Of a stretch of DNA of 35,833 nt, positions 18,172 through 25,918 are shown in pieces. The DNA is from Noviherbaspirillum denitrificans (GTDB lineage: Bacteria; Pseudomonadota; Gammaproteobacteria; Burkholderiales; Burkholderiaceae_D), in contig NZ_LSTO01000002.1 of assembly GCF_002211445.1 (NCBI RefSeq), positions 167,344 to 203,176 on the forward strand, read 5' to 3'. Within the stretch, counting starts at the first letter, position 1; every line of letters begins with the position of its first letter. The notes under the pieces are model-generated. The model searched no databases. It was given only the letters and a program-made list of their open reading frames with translations, and was not told the DNA's origin. The position numbers and the translations under genes were made by a program.

Positions 18172-18748
18172 GGCTGGCCTCCTGCATTTCCTGCCGGACG
18201 AAGGCAAATGCCTCGCGTGCGGCGGCGATATTGCCGTCGGCGATCTTTGCCGGGAACTTGTCGCGGATTGCCGCACAGACGGAGTCGATGCCGACCATGC
18301 CGCTGATCGCCGCGAAGCCGCCGAGCAGCGCCACGTTCGGCAGCGGGCGGCCGACGTGCTTGAGCGCGAGTTCGGTGGCGGGGACAGTGCACAGGCGTTC
18401 CGGGCGGCAGCCCTTCAGGAAATCGCCGATGCCCAGTTCATCGAAACTGCGCGTGGAATTGATGAGGATGTAACCCTCGGTGCCGACGCCGGAAAACAGG
18501 TCGACCTGGTGCAGCAGCGTCGGGTCCTGGATGATCAGCGCATCGGGATGCATGACCGGCTCGCGCAGGCGGATTTCCTTGTCGTCGATGCGGCAGAAGG
18601 CCATCACCGGCGCGCCCATGCGTTCGGAGCCGAAACTGGGGAAGGCTTGCGCGTGCTTGTTTTCGAGGAAGGCGGCGACGGACAGCATCTCGGCGGCGGA
18701 GACGACACCCTGGCCGCCGCGGCCGTGGATTCGGACCTGGAATAGCAT
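18164..18748 (-). CDS. 2-oxoacid:acceptor oxidoreductase gamma subunit
   Basis: 194 residues with the canonical gamma-domain start QVRIHGRGGQGVVSAAEML, then AQAFPSFGSERMGAPVMAFCRID and PNVALLGGFAAISG. Family knowledge: this domain binds near the thiamine site and, in ferredoxin-linked 2-oxoacid oxidoreductases, is either a separate subunit (as here) or fused to alpha (as in the upstream Kor-type set). AGGAG precedes ATG 18748. It is the first gene of the second set, separated from the Kor beta gene by 187 bp containing two copies of a G-rich repeat, so it may have its own promoter. Confidence 0.92.
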   Translation of the reverse strand: MLFQVRIHGRGGQGVVSAAEMLSVAAFLENKHAQAFPSFGSERMGAPVMAFCRIDDKEIRLREPVMHPDALIIQDPTLLHQVDLFSGVGTEGYILINSTRSFDELGIGDFLKGCRPERLCTVPATELALKHVGRPLPNVALLGGFAAISGMVGIDSVCAAIRDKFPAKIADGNIAAAREAFAFVRQEMQEASHA

Positions 18749-18781
18749 GTGGGGCTCCTGTGTATCTTTGTAAAGGACAGG

Positions 18782-18823
18782 TTCCCTCCCCCTTGTAGGG
18801 GGAGGGGTAGGGTGGGGGGGAGG
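18782..18823 (+). repeat. G-rich intergenic repeat, copy 1
   Basis: A TTCCCTCCCCCTTG start forms a hairpin with the following AGGGGGAGGG, and a GTAGGGTGGGGG-like tail follows. The same unit recurs inverted at 18857-18894 and, shortened, at 24463-24489 on the minus strand. Lies between korB and the gamma gene. Confidence 0.65.
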
Positions 18824-18856
18824 TTGAACGATAGTGTGCGGAACTTCGACCTCACT

Positions 18857-18894
18857 ACCCCCATCCCAGCCTTCCCCCCTTTCAGGAGGAAGGA
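18857..18894 (-). repeat. G-rich intergenic repeat, copy 2 (inverted)
   Basis: Read on the minus strand it aligns with copy 1: CCTTCCTCCTGAAAGGGGGG followed by AAGGCTGGGATGGGGG. The pair forms a large imperfect inverted repeat that could stop or weaken transcription coming from korB. Confidence 0.55.
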
Positions 18895-18935
18895 GCCATA
18901 CCGTGCGTTGCGGACGAGTAGTCCGGTTACTCCAA

Positions 18936-19991
18936 TTACCTCAACGACGCATTAATCTTCTCCAGCATCGCCGCACCAGGGCACAACACATCATCCCCGA
19001 GCGTATTCAACGGCTTCGCTACCGTGTTCAGGTGGTCATGCATGTCCGAAGCATTCGGATCCACGAACAGCAGGCCGGTGACGATCTCACCCATCGCATG
19101 ATGTTTCTGCAGATGGTTCATCGCCGCCACGCGGTCGCTGGCGTCGTAGCTCTCGTGCAGCTTGCGCAGGCGAAGCACGGACCCATCATGCTGCGTGACT
19201 TCCTGAACCGTGCCCGGCGCGTACTCGGTGGTGATTTCCTTGCCCGGAACGAAGAAGTCGATGCGGTTGACCGCTTCGTTGTGCTCGCGCACATAGTCAT
19301 AGCTCTTGGTCGAACCTGCATGGTTGTTGAAGGTCACGCAGGGCGAGATCACGTCGATGAAGGCCGCGCCCTTGTGCACCAGTGCCGCTTCGATCAGCGG
19401 GACGAGCTGCGCCTTGTCGCCGGAGAAGCTGCGGGCGACGAAGGTCGCGCCGAGCTGCAGCGCGAGGCCGACGAGGTCGACCGGCGCATCGTTATTGACC
19501 ACGCCCTTCTTGGACTTCGATCCCTGGTCGGCGGTGGCGGAGAACTGTCCCTTGGTCAGGCCGTACACGCCATTGTTCATGGTGATGTAGGTCATGTTCA
19601 CGCCGCGCCGCATGATGTGCGCGAACTGGCCAATGCCGATCGATGCCGAGTCGCCGTCGCCGGAAACACCGAGGTAGATCAGTTCACGGTTGGCCGCGGC
19701 GGCGCCGGTCAGCACCGACGGCATGCGTCCGTGCACGGTGTTGAAGCCGTGCGAGCCGCCGAGGAAGTAGGTCGGGGCCTTGGACGAACAGCCGATGCCG
19801 GACAGCTTGGCGACGCGATGCGGTTCGATGTCCATGTTGAAGCAGGCCTGGATGATGGCCGCCGAGATGGAGTCGTGGCCGCAACCGGCGCAGAGTGTCG
19901 AGACCGGGCCTTCGTAGTCGCGGCGGGTGTAGCCGGCCTTGTTGACCTGCAGGCTGGGATGATGCAGTTTCGGTTTAGCGATATAAGTCAT
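18936..19991 (-). CDS. korB: 2-oxoglutarate-type 2-oxoacid oxidoreductase beta subunit (KorB-like)
   Basis: 351 residues. CAGCGHD (C34, C37), GIGCSS and SPCVTFNNH supply the iron-sulfur cysteines; GDGDSASIG to NNGVYGLTKGQ is the thiamine diphosphate motif. The NNxxYGLTKG version and the length are typical of KorB or VorB rather than PorB. The start overlaps the korA stop in an ATGA arrangement, with a strong AAGGAGG, so the two are translationally coupled. The likely reaction is oxidative decarboxylation of 2-oxoglutarate (or another 2-oxoacid) to the CoA ester, or the reverse, with electrons going to the flavoprotein encoded upstream. Confidence 0.9.
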   Translation of the reverse strand: MTYIAKPKLHHPSLQVNKAGYTRRDYEGPVSTLCAGCGHDSISAAIIQACFNMDIEPHRVAKLSGIGCSSKAPTYFLGGSHGFNTVHGRMPSVLTGAAAANRELIYLGVSGDGDSASIGIGQFAHIMRRGVNMTYITMNNGVYGLTKGQFSATADQGSKSKKGVVNNDAPVDLVGLALQLGATFVARSFSGDKAQLVPLIEAALVHKGAAFIDVISPCVTFNNHAGSTKSYDYVREHNEAVNRIDFFVPGKEITTEYAPGTVQEVTQHDGSVLRLRKLHESYDASDRVAAMNHLQKHHAMGEIVTGLLFVDPNASDMHDHLNTVAKPLNTLGDDVLCPGAAMLEKINASLR

Positions 19992-21826
19992 TGCGCCACC
20001 TCCTTGAGCGGGCTGAACAGCGCAAGGCGCGAAGCGATGGCCTTGGTGATGAATCGTGCAGTGATCGGGGTGCCGTCATAGTGGACGACGGAGCTGAGCT
20101 GTGCCGGGTCGATGCCGCATTCGGTGATGAGCATGTCGCGCAGCTGGCCGTCGCGGTTCTGCTCGACGACGAACACATGGTCGTGCGCTTCGATGAAATC
20201 AAGCACGCTCGAATGGAACGGGAAGGCACGGATGCGCATGGAATCGAGCGCATGGCCCTGCTGCTCCAGCACATCCAGCGCTTCGTTCATCGACGGGCTG
20301 GTCGAGCCGAAGTGGATCACGGCGAACTTGGTCGGCTTCGACGCATTCCGCACGGCAGGCATCGGCACCAGGCTCTTGGCGGTCTCGAACTTCTTCTCCA
20401 GGCGTTCCATGTTGTCGATATAGACCGGGCCTTCTTCGCTGTAGCGCGCGAAGCGGTCCTTGGTCGTGCCGCGGGTGAAGAACGCGCCCTTGGTCGGATG
20501 CGTGCCCGGATAGGTACGGTACGGAATGCCGTCGCCGTCGACGTCGAGGTAGCGGCCGAATTCCTTGCCGGACTCGAGGTCTTGGTAGGTCATCACCTTG
20601 CCGCGGTCCATGCGCTTGCTGTCGTCCCAGTCGAAGGACTCGCACAGGCGCGAGTTCATGCCGATGTCGAGGTCGGACATCACGAACACCGGTGTTTGCA
20701 GGCGGTCGGCGAGGTCGAGCGCGGCGGCGGTGAAGTCGAAGCACTCCTTCGGATCTTCGGGGAACAGCAGCACATGGCGCGTGTCGCCATTGGACGCATA
20801 CGCGCACTGCAACAGGTCGGACTGCTGGGTGCGCGAAGGCATGCCGGTGGACGGACCGCCGCGCTGCACGTTGACCAGCGTGGCCGGCACTTCGGCGAAG
20901 TAGGCGAGGCCGAGGAATTCCGTCATCAGCGAGATGCCGGGACCGGAGGTCGCGGTGAACGCGCGCGCGCCGTTCCAGTTGGCGCCGATCACCATGCCGA
21001 TCGATGCCAGTTCATCTTCCGCCTGAATGATCGCGAAATTGTGCTTGCCGGTTTCCGGATCGATGCGCAGCTTGTGGCAGTACTTGTCAAAGGTCTCCGG
21101 GATCGAGGACGACGGCGTGATCGGATACCACGCGCAGACGTTCGCGCCGCCCCAGATCGCGCCGAGGGCGCAGGCCTGGTTGCCGTCGATGAAGATGCGC
21201 GTACCAACCTTGTCGGCGCGCTTCACCTTCAGCCCCATGGCCGAGCAGTCGAGGTTGGCGAGTGCGTAGTCGCGGCCCATGTGCAGCGCCTGGACGTTGG
21301 AGTCCAGCAGCTTTTCCTTGCCGCGATACTGTTCCGCGAACAGCTGCTCGATCGCCTTCTCGTCGATGCCGAGCAGGGCGGCCAGGGCACCGATGTAGAT
21401 GATGTTTTTGAACAGCTGGCGCTGGCGGGCGTCGGTATACGCATCGTTGCAGATCTGCGTGAGCGGCATGCCGAACACGGTGATGTCGCTGCGCATGCGC
21501 GCGGCCGGGATTTCACGGGTGCTGTCGTAGAACAGGTAGCCGCCGGCATCGATTTCCTTGATGTCCGCATCCCAGGTTTGCGGGTTCATCGCCACCATCA
21601 GGTCGCAGCCGCCGCGGCGGCCGAGGTAGCCCGATTCGGAGACACGCACCTCGTACCAGGTCGGCATGCCCTGGATGTTGGACGGGAAGATGTTGCGCGG
21701 GCTCACAGGTACGCCCATGCGCAGCATCGAACGGGCAAACAGCTCGTTGGCGGAAGCCGAGCCCGAACCGTTGATATTGGCGAATTTGACGACGAAATCG
21801 TTCGTCGACTGGATCTTTTGAATCAT
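19988..21826 (-). CDS. korA: 2-oxoacid oxidoreductase fused gamma-alpha subunit (KorA-like)
   Basis: 612 residues, the size of fused gamma-alpha KorA proteins. The gamma part (about 1-190) starts FVVKFANINGSGSASANELF, where the usual GRGGQG glycine motif is replaced, as I recall for this KorA group. It is followed by the alpha part with CAWYPITPSSSIPE, QAEDELASIGMVIGANWNGARAFTATSGPGISLM and QRGGPSTGMPSRTQQSDL. The C-terminal transketolase-like domain ends about 600. AAGGAG precedes ATG 21826, 15 bp after the flavoprotein stop. With korB and the flavoprotein it resembles the 2-oxoglutarate:NADP oxidoreductase reported from Azoarcus evansii (from memory); substrate is inference. Confidence 0.9.
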   Translation of the reverse strand: MIQKIQSTNDFVVKFANINGSGSASANELFARSMLRMGVPVSPRNIFPSNIQGMPTWYEVRVSESGYLGRRGGCDLMVAMNPQTWDADIKEIDAGGYLFYDSTREIPAARMRSDITVFGMPLTQICNDAYTDARQRQLFKNIIYIGALAALLGIDEKAIEQLFAEQYRGKEKLLDSNVQALHMGRDYALANLDCSAMGLKVKRADKVGTRIFIDGNQACALGAIWGGANVCAWYPITPSSSIPETFDKYCHKLRIDPETGKHNFAIIQAEDELASIGMVIGANWNGARAFTATSGPGISLMTEFLGLAYFAEVPATLVNVQRGGPSTGMPSRTQQSDLLQCAYASNGDTRHVLLFPEDPKECFDFTAAALDLADRLQTPVFVMSDLDIGMNSRLCESFDWDDSKRMDRGKVMTYQDLESGKEFGRYLDVDGDGIPYRTYPGTHPTKGAFFTRGTTKDRFARYSEEGPVYIDNMERLEKKFETAKSLVPMPAVRNASKPTKFAVIHFGSTSPSMNEALDVLEQQGHALDSMRIRAFPFHSSVLDFIEAHDHVFVVEQNRDGQLRDMLITECGIDPAQLSSVVHYDGTPITARFITKAIASRLALFSPLKEVAQ

Positions 21827-21841
21827 CGCGCTTGCTCCTTC

Positions 21842-23662
21842 TTACACAGTCTTGCGCAGTTGCGCGATATGCTGGTCACGGCATGCGGCACCGGCCTGCG
21901 TCGTCTTCAGCGTGAACTTCTGCATGTCCCACGCGCCGGTCGGGCAGCGTTCAGCGCACAGGCTGCAGTGCAGGCAGAGGTCTTCGTCCTTGACCATGAT
22001 GCGTCCGGTCTTCATCGGCGCGGACACGTACAGTGGCTGGGTCGGATGCAGCGACGGCGCCTTCAGGCGGCCGCGCAGTTCCTGCTCCTCGCCGTTCTCG
22101 GTGAGGGTGAGGGCGTCCATCGGGCAGATGTCGATGCAGGCGTCGCACTCGATGCAGCGGCTGGCGGTGAAGATCGACTGCACGTCGCAGTTGAGGCAGC
22201 GCTGTGCTTCCTTGGCAGCGGCCTGCGGCGTGAAGCCGCGTTCCACCTCGATCTTGATGCTCTTGCGCGCGACATGGAGCTCTTCCAGCGGCACCTTGTG
22301 GCGGCGGTCGAGCGACACGATGTTGTCGAAGCTCCACTCGTGGATGCCCATCTTCTGGCTGACCAGCGTGACGGACGGCGCCGGGCGGACTGCAACGTCT
22401 TCGCCGCTGAGGAAGCGGTCGATGGACACGGCCGCTTCATGGCCGTGGGCCACGGCGGTGATGATGTTCTTGGGACCGAAGGCCGCGTCGCCGCCGAAGA
22501 AGACGTTCGGCACCGTGGACTGCATGCTCTTGCGGTCAACCACCGGCATGTCCCATTCGTCGAACTGCATGCCGATGTCGCGCTCGATCCACGGGAAGGC
22601 GTTTTCCTGGCCGACAGCGACCAGCACTTCATCGCACGGCACGAGTTCGTCCGGCTCGCCGGTCGGCACCAGGCTGCGCTTGCCCTTGGCATCGTAGACC
22701 GCCTTGACCTTTTCGAATGTCATGCCGGTGAGCTTGCCGTTTTCATGGGTGAAGGACTTGGGCACCATGTAGTTGAGGATGGTGATGCCTTCGTGGATGG
22801 CGTCTTCCTTTTCCCACGGGCTGGCCTTCATTTCCTCGAAGCCGGAACGGACGATGACCTTCACGTCTTCGCCGCCGAGGCGCAGCGCGGAGCGGCAGCA
22901 GTCCATCGCGGTATTGCCGCCACCGAGCACGATGACGCGCTGTCCGACCTGAGTCACGTGGCCGAAGGAAACCGATGCGAGCCAGTCGATGCCGAGGTGG
23001 ATGTTTGCCGCGGCTTCGGTGCGGCCGGGTACATCGAGGTCGCGTCCGCGCGGCGCGCCGCAGCCGACGAAGACGGCGTCATAGCCCTCGCCGAGCAATG
23101 CCTTGAGGCTGCCGATGCGTTCGCCGGAGCGGAACTCGACACCCATGTCGAGGACGTAGCCGGTTTCTTCGTCGATCACTTCATCGGGAAGGCGGAACTT
23201 GGGAATCTGGCTGCGCATGAAGCCGCCAGCCTTTTTCTCGCCGTCGAACACGGTGACCTGGTGGCCTTGCAGCGCCAAGTCGCGCGCGACGGTCAGCGAG
23301 GCCGGACCGGCGCCGACGCAGGCGACGCGCTTGCCGGACTTCGGTGCGGGCTTAGGCAGGCGGCCCTGCACGTCGGACTTGTAGTCGGCGGCCGTGCGCT
23401 TGAGGCGGCAGACCGCGACCGGCGCATTGTCCGCGCCTTCCACGCGTGCACGGCGGCAGGCGGTTTCACAAGGGCGGTCGCAAACGCGGCCTAGCACGCC
23501 GGGAAACACATTGGCGCGCCAGTTGAGCATGTAGGCTTCGGTGTAATGGCCCGCTGCGACCTGGCGCAGGTATTCGGGAACGGGGGTGTGGGCCGGGCAG
23601 GACCACTGGCAGTTGACAACCTGGTGGTAGAAATCCGGGTTGCTGGTGTCGGTCGGCTTCAA
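21842..23662 (-). CDS. GltD-like FAD/NAD(P) iron-sulfur flavoprotein of the Kor set (TTG start)
   Basis: 606 residues. N-terminal iron-sulfur region (NCQWSCPAHTPVPEYLRQ, GRVCDRPCETACRR), FAD motif VACVGAGPASLTVARDLA, second Rossmann motif VIVLGGGNTAMDCCRS, and C-terminal double-cluster ferredoxin region (CLNC, CIECDACIDICPMDAL, CLHCSLCAERCPTGAW). After the second Rossmann motif the sequence is IVRSGFEEMKAS instead of the YRRxxxxMPA seen in the other flavoprotein here, so its nucleotide preference may differ. The start is TTG at 23660-23662 with GAGGAG six or seven bases upstream. No ATG lies between it and the upstream in-frame stop. First gene of the Kor set and likely electron partner of KorAB. 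Confidence 0.88.
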   Translation of the reverse strand: MKPTDTSNPDFYHQVVNCQWSCPAHTPVPEYLRQVAAGHYTEAYMLNWRANVFPGVLGRVCDRPCETACRRARVEGADNAPVAVCRLKRTAADYKSDVQGRLPKPAPKSGKRVACVGAGPASLTVARDLALQGHQVTVFDGEKKAGGFMRSQIPKFRLPDEVIDEETGYVLDMGVEFRSGERIGSLKALLGEGYDAVFVGCGAPRGRDLDVPGRTEAAANIHLGIDWLASVSFGHVTQVGQRVIVLGGGNTAMDCCRSALRLGGEDVKVIVRSGFEEMKASPWEKEDAIHEGITILNYMVPKSFTHENGKLTGMTFEKVKAVYDAKGKRSLVPTGEPDELVPCDEVLVAVGQENAFPWIERDIGMQFDEWDMPVVDRKSMQSTVPNVFFGGDAAFGPKNIITAVAHGHEAAVSIDRFLSGEDVAVRPAPSVTLVSQKMGIHEWSFDNIVSLDRRHKVPLEELHVARKSIKIEVERGFTPQAAAKEAQRCLNCDVQSIFTASRCIECDACIDICPMDALTLTENGEEQELRGRLKAPSLHPTQPLYVSAPMKTGRIMVKDEDLCLHCSLCAERCPTGAWDMQKFTLKTTQAGAACRDQHIAQLRKTV

Positions 23663-23796
23663 TACGCTCTCCTCGTCGAGGCACGCGGCTCTTGCCGCAT
23701 GCGTTCATGTTTGCGTGCCATGCACGCGTCGTGCGGCGAGATGCGTCACTCCCTTCGCCGTTGCCGTGAAAATACAGTGACACGGGTGTTCGAGGC

Positions 23797-23838
23797 AGTG
23801 TATGGAGCGGGAAATTTGATTTGATTGATTCAGGTCAA
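23797..23838 (-). promoter_or_regulatory. Class II FNR/ANR-like promoter of the Kor operon
   Basis: TTGAT-TCAG-GTCAA on the plus strand at 23825-23838 (TTGAC-CTGA-ATCAA on the minus strand) matches the FNR/ANR consensus at nine of ten positions. On the minus strand a -10-like TACACT lies at 23797-23802. The centre of the site is 29.5 bp from the start of the -10, which places it at about -41.5 from a transcription start near 23790, the classical activator position. An overlapping inverted repeat GGTCAA-AA-TTGACC covers 23833-23846. The leader would be about 130 bases. Confidence 0.55.
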
Positions 23839-23906
23839 AATTGACCGGAACCGCGCCGGGAATCGATGTGGCGTTGCAGCAGGCGGGGGGGATGGTGCGG
23901 GGAAGC

Positions 23907-23931
23907 GGGGCAGGAAGCGGTGGCCTGCCCC
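23907..23931 (-). terminator. Hairpin after the cytochrome c gene
   Basis: GGGGCAGG and CCTGCCCC form a perfect 8-bp stem with a 9-base loop, 17 bp past the cytochrome stop codon. There is no T-tract on the minus strand, so it may be an mRNA 3' stabiliser rather than an intrinsic terminator. Confidence 0.35.
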
Positions 23932-23947
23932 GTGAAGCGCGTGTCGA

Positions 23948-24292
23948 TTATAGGGACAGGACCCACTGGATCAGGTTCTTGATCTGGTCCGCATCCTTGG
24001 TCTTGGGAATCTTGTGTTCTTCTTCGTGACCGTCTTCGAACTTCACTTTCGTGCCGCTGCTCAGGTGTTTGATGAGGCGCGCTTCGGCATCCGGCTTGCC
24101 GCGGTTCTTTTCGGCGATCTGTTTGTAGGCAGGGCCGTCCTTCGGGCGATCGATGCCATGGCAGCGCAGGCAGCCTTCCTGGCGTGCAAGCTTCTCGGCG
24201 GCGGCGGCGTCAACGGCCAGCGACGGCTGCGCAACGAAGAGTGCCGCGCTTGCTGCAACGAGGGCCAGCACGGACTTGGCTGTGGATGACAT
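23948..24292 (-). CDS. Small secreted monohaem cytochrome c lacking a methionine ligand
   Basis: 114 residues. Signal peptide about 1-26 (ending SLA), one haem motif C41-L-R-C44-H45, and a class I cytochrome C-terminal helix DQIKNLIQWVLSL like that of c551/c552. Class I cytochromes normally use Met as the sixth haem ligand, in an xMPP-type loop. Here the equivalent loop reads EEEHKIPKTK, and the only Met in the whole protein is the start. Candidate sixth ligands are H76, H89 and H93, so a bis-His or five-coordinate haem is predicted. AGGAG lies 7 bases before ATG. It sits upstream of the Kor operon on the same strand; a shared role is possible but unproven. Confidence 0.92.
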   Translation of the reverse strand: MSSTAKSVLALVAASAALFVAQPSLAVDAAAAEKLARQEGCLRCHGIDRPKDGPAYKQIAEKNRGKPDAEARLIKHLSSGTKVKFEDGHEEEHKIPKTKDADQIKNLIQWVLSL

Positions 24293-24462
24293 GGGGTACT
24301 CCTGACAAAAACGAGGTGGTGGATCGGGCAGGCGGGATTCGCCTTGCGTAAAGGAAATATTTTGACATGGAATAGGAAAGTCGTGCCATTTCTTGTCGGA
24401 ATGGCATGCATAGGGTCGGGGATATTGCGACAGTCTGTGAAGGGGGGAATAGCACCAAAATG

Positions 24463-24489
24463 CTCCTTACCCCTGCAAGGGGGAGGGAA
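24463..24489 (-). repeat. G-rich intergenic repeat, copy 3 (short)
   Basis: On the minus strand this begins with the same TTCCCTCCCCCTTG as the copy at 18782, followed by CAGGGGTAAGGAG. It lies 39 bp past the stop of the YihY-type gene, between it and the cytochrome gene, again in a 3' intergenic position. The rest of 24293-24462 shows no gene; an inverted GCCATT/AATGGC pair is the only other structure noticed. Confidence 0.5.
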
Positions 24490-24527
24490 CTCTCAGGCGT
24501 GAAGCGTGGGCTGGGCGATGATCCTCC

Positions 24528-25721
24528 TTACATCCCACGCACCAGATGTGCGCGCTGCACTCCCGGCGGCGTGCTGCTATTAGGAATGCTCTCCCCATCC
24601 GTCGCATTGGCCCGGCTCCCCAGCTTCAGCGCGTACTCGTGCGTGAACAGCGACCCGTAAAAGAAGATCTGTGCCGAGTAATACACCCAGGTAATGAGGA
24701 TGACCACCGACCCGGCCGCGCCATAGGCGGAACTGATGTCTGCCCTCGCCACGTAAATGCCGATCAGCGTCTTGCCGACGATGAACAGCACCGCAGTGAT
24801 CAGGGCGCCGACCAGCACATCGCGCCATGCGATCTGCGTCCCCGGCAGGTATTTGAAGATGACCGCGAACAGTGCGGTCACGATGCCGAAGGACACGATA
24901 TGCGAGACCGTCACGCTGATGATCTTCAGCGCTGAACCTTCGCCGCCCGGCCAGATGCTATCCATCGCTGCAAGCGCCGTGCTGACGGCGAGCGAAATGA
25001 GCAGCATCAGCGCGATGACCAGGATCAGTCCGAAGGAAAGCACGCGCTGGCGGATGAAGGACCAGATGCCGGACTGTTTCGAGGGCGGCACTTCCCACAG
25101 TTCGTCGAGGCTGTCCTTGAGTTCGGAAAAGGCTGTCGTCGCACTGACCAGGACCAGGCCGGCGGAGATGAGGCCGGCGATCAGGCCTTTGTTTTCCTGC
25201 TGCGTGCCTGCCAGGATGGTGCGCACCGCTTCGCCGCCTTGCTCGCCCATGAGGCCGGACATCTGCTGCAGCAGCGCATTGCGCACGGTGTCTTCGCCAA
25301 AGAAGAGTCCGGCGATGGTCACGACCAGCACCAGCATAGGCGCCAGCGAGAACAGCGTGTACAAGGAGAGCGCCGCACCCTTGCTGGCGGCGCGATGGGC
25401 AACCCATTCCTTGCCCGCGGATACGGCGATATGGAACAGCGCTTTGGGTCGTGATTCGCGGCGCAAGGTGGCGACCTCGTCGGCCTTCTTGCGTACGGCT
25501 TCCTTCCGCGCGGCTTCGGCAAGTTGTCGTTGCGCCTGTTCGTGGTCGAAGGCACCATCGTATCCCATGGCAGGGGCAGCGGCATAGGAAGCGGATACCT
25601 GTTGCGCGGGTTCGGCGCGCTGCGTACGCTTGCGGAAAACGAGAATCGAAAGCACCGCTACCGCAACCTGAAGCACGCCGGAGACGATTTCGCCCGGGTC
25701 GATCTGATGCTGCGTTTTCAT
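24528..25721 (-). CDS. YihY/virulence factor BrkB family inner-membrane protein
   Basis: 397 residues from ATG 25721, which has AGGAG at 6 bases; the frame runs on to 25835 but lacks a ribosome site there. An N-terminal helix about 10-28 and a charged, Ala/Arg/Glu-rich stretch (about 60-110) precede the YihY core of about six helices. Core motifs are AASKGAALSLYTLFSLAPMLV, LKDSLDELWEVPP, WRDVLVGALITAVLFIVGK and YGAAGSVVILITWVYYSAQIFFYGSLFTHEYA. The function of the family is not settled; it is not an RNase despite older names. The N-terminal extension of about 120 residues is longer than in E. coli YihY. It is divergent to yddG. Confidence 0.9.
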   Translation of the reverse strand: MKTQHQIDPGEIVSGVLQVAVAVLSILVFRKRTQRAEPAQQVSASYAAAPAMGYDGAFDHEQAQRQLAEAARKEAVRKKADEVATLRRESRPKALFHIAVSAGKEWVAHRAASKGAALSLYTLFSLAPMLVLVVTIAGLFFGEDTVRNALLQQMSGLMGEQGGEAVRTILAGTQQENKGLIAGLISAGLVLVSATTAFSELKDSLDELWEVPPSKQSGIWSFIRQRVLSFGLILVIALMLLISLAVSTALAAMDSIWPGGEGSALKIISVTVSHIVSFGIVTALFAVIFKYLPGTQIAWRDVLVGALITAVLFIVGKTLIGIYVARADISSAYGAAGSVVILITWVYYSAQIFFYGSLFTHEYALKLGSRANATDGESIPNSSTPPGVQRAHLVRGM

Positions 25722-25918
25722 GGACTTCTCCTGAAAGATTTTTGATTTAGGAGAGGGAAATGTTGGCATTTGTTCCATGCGAGCTGCCGTTGATTTCCTG
25801 TACCGAAAGGAAAGGAAATACCGGGCAAAGCGCAACGATCTGATTTTCTCTACAATGCACGGCCCCCGGGGATGAGTGAATCCCTTTTCAGATTGATATT
25901 CAAACGCAGCAAGGCAGC

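Noticed and set aside
19991-23494. Very long open frame (1167 codons) on the plus strand opposite the Kor genes
   Set aside because: It is the shadow of three well-supported minus-strand genes with cofactor motifs and ribosome sites. Long antisense frames are common in GC-rich DNA, and its translation shows no recognisable domain.
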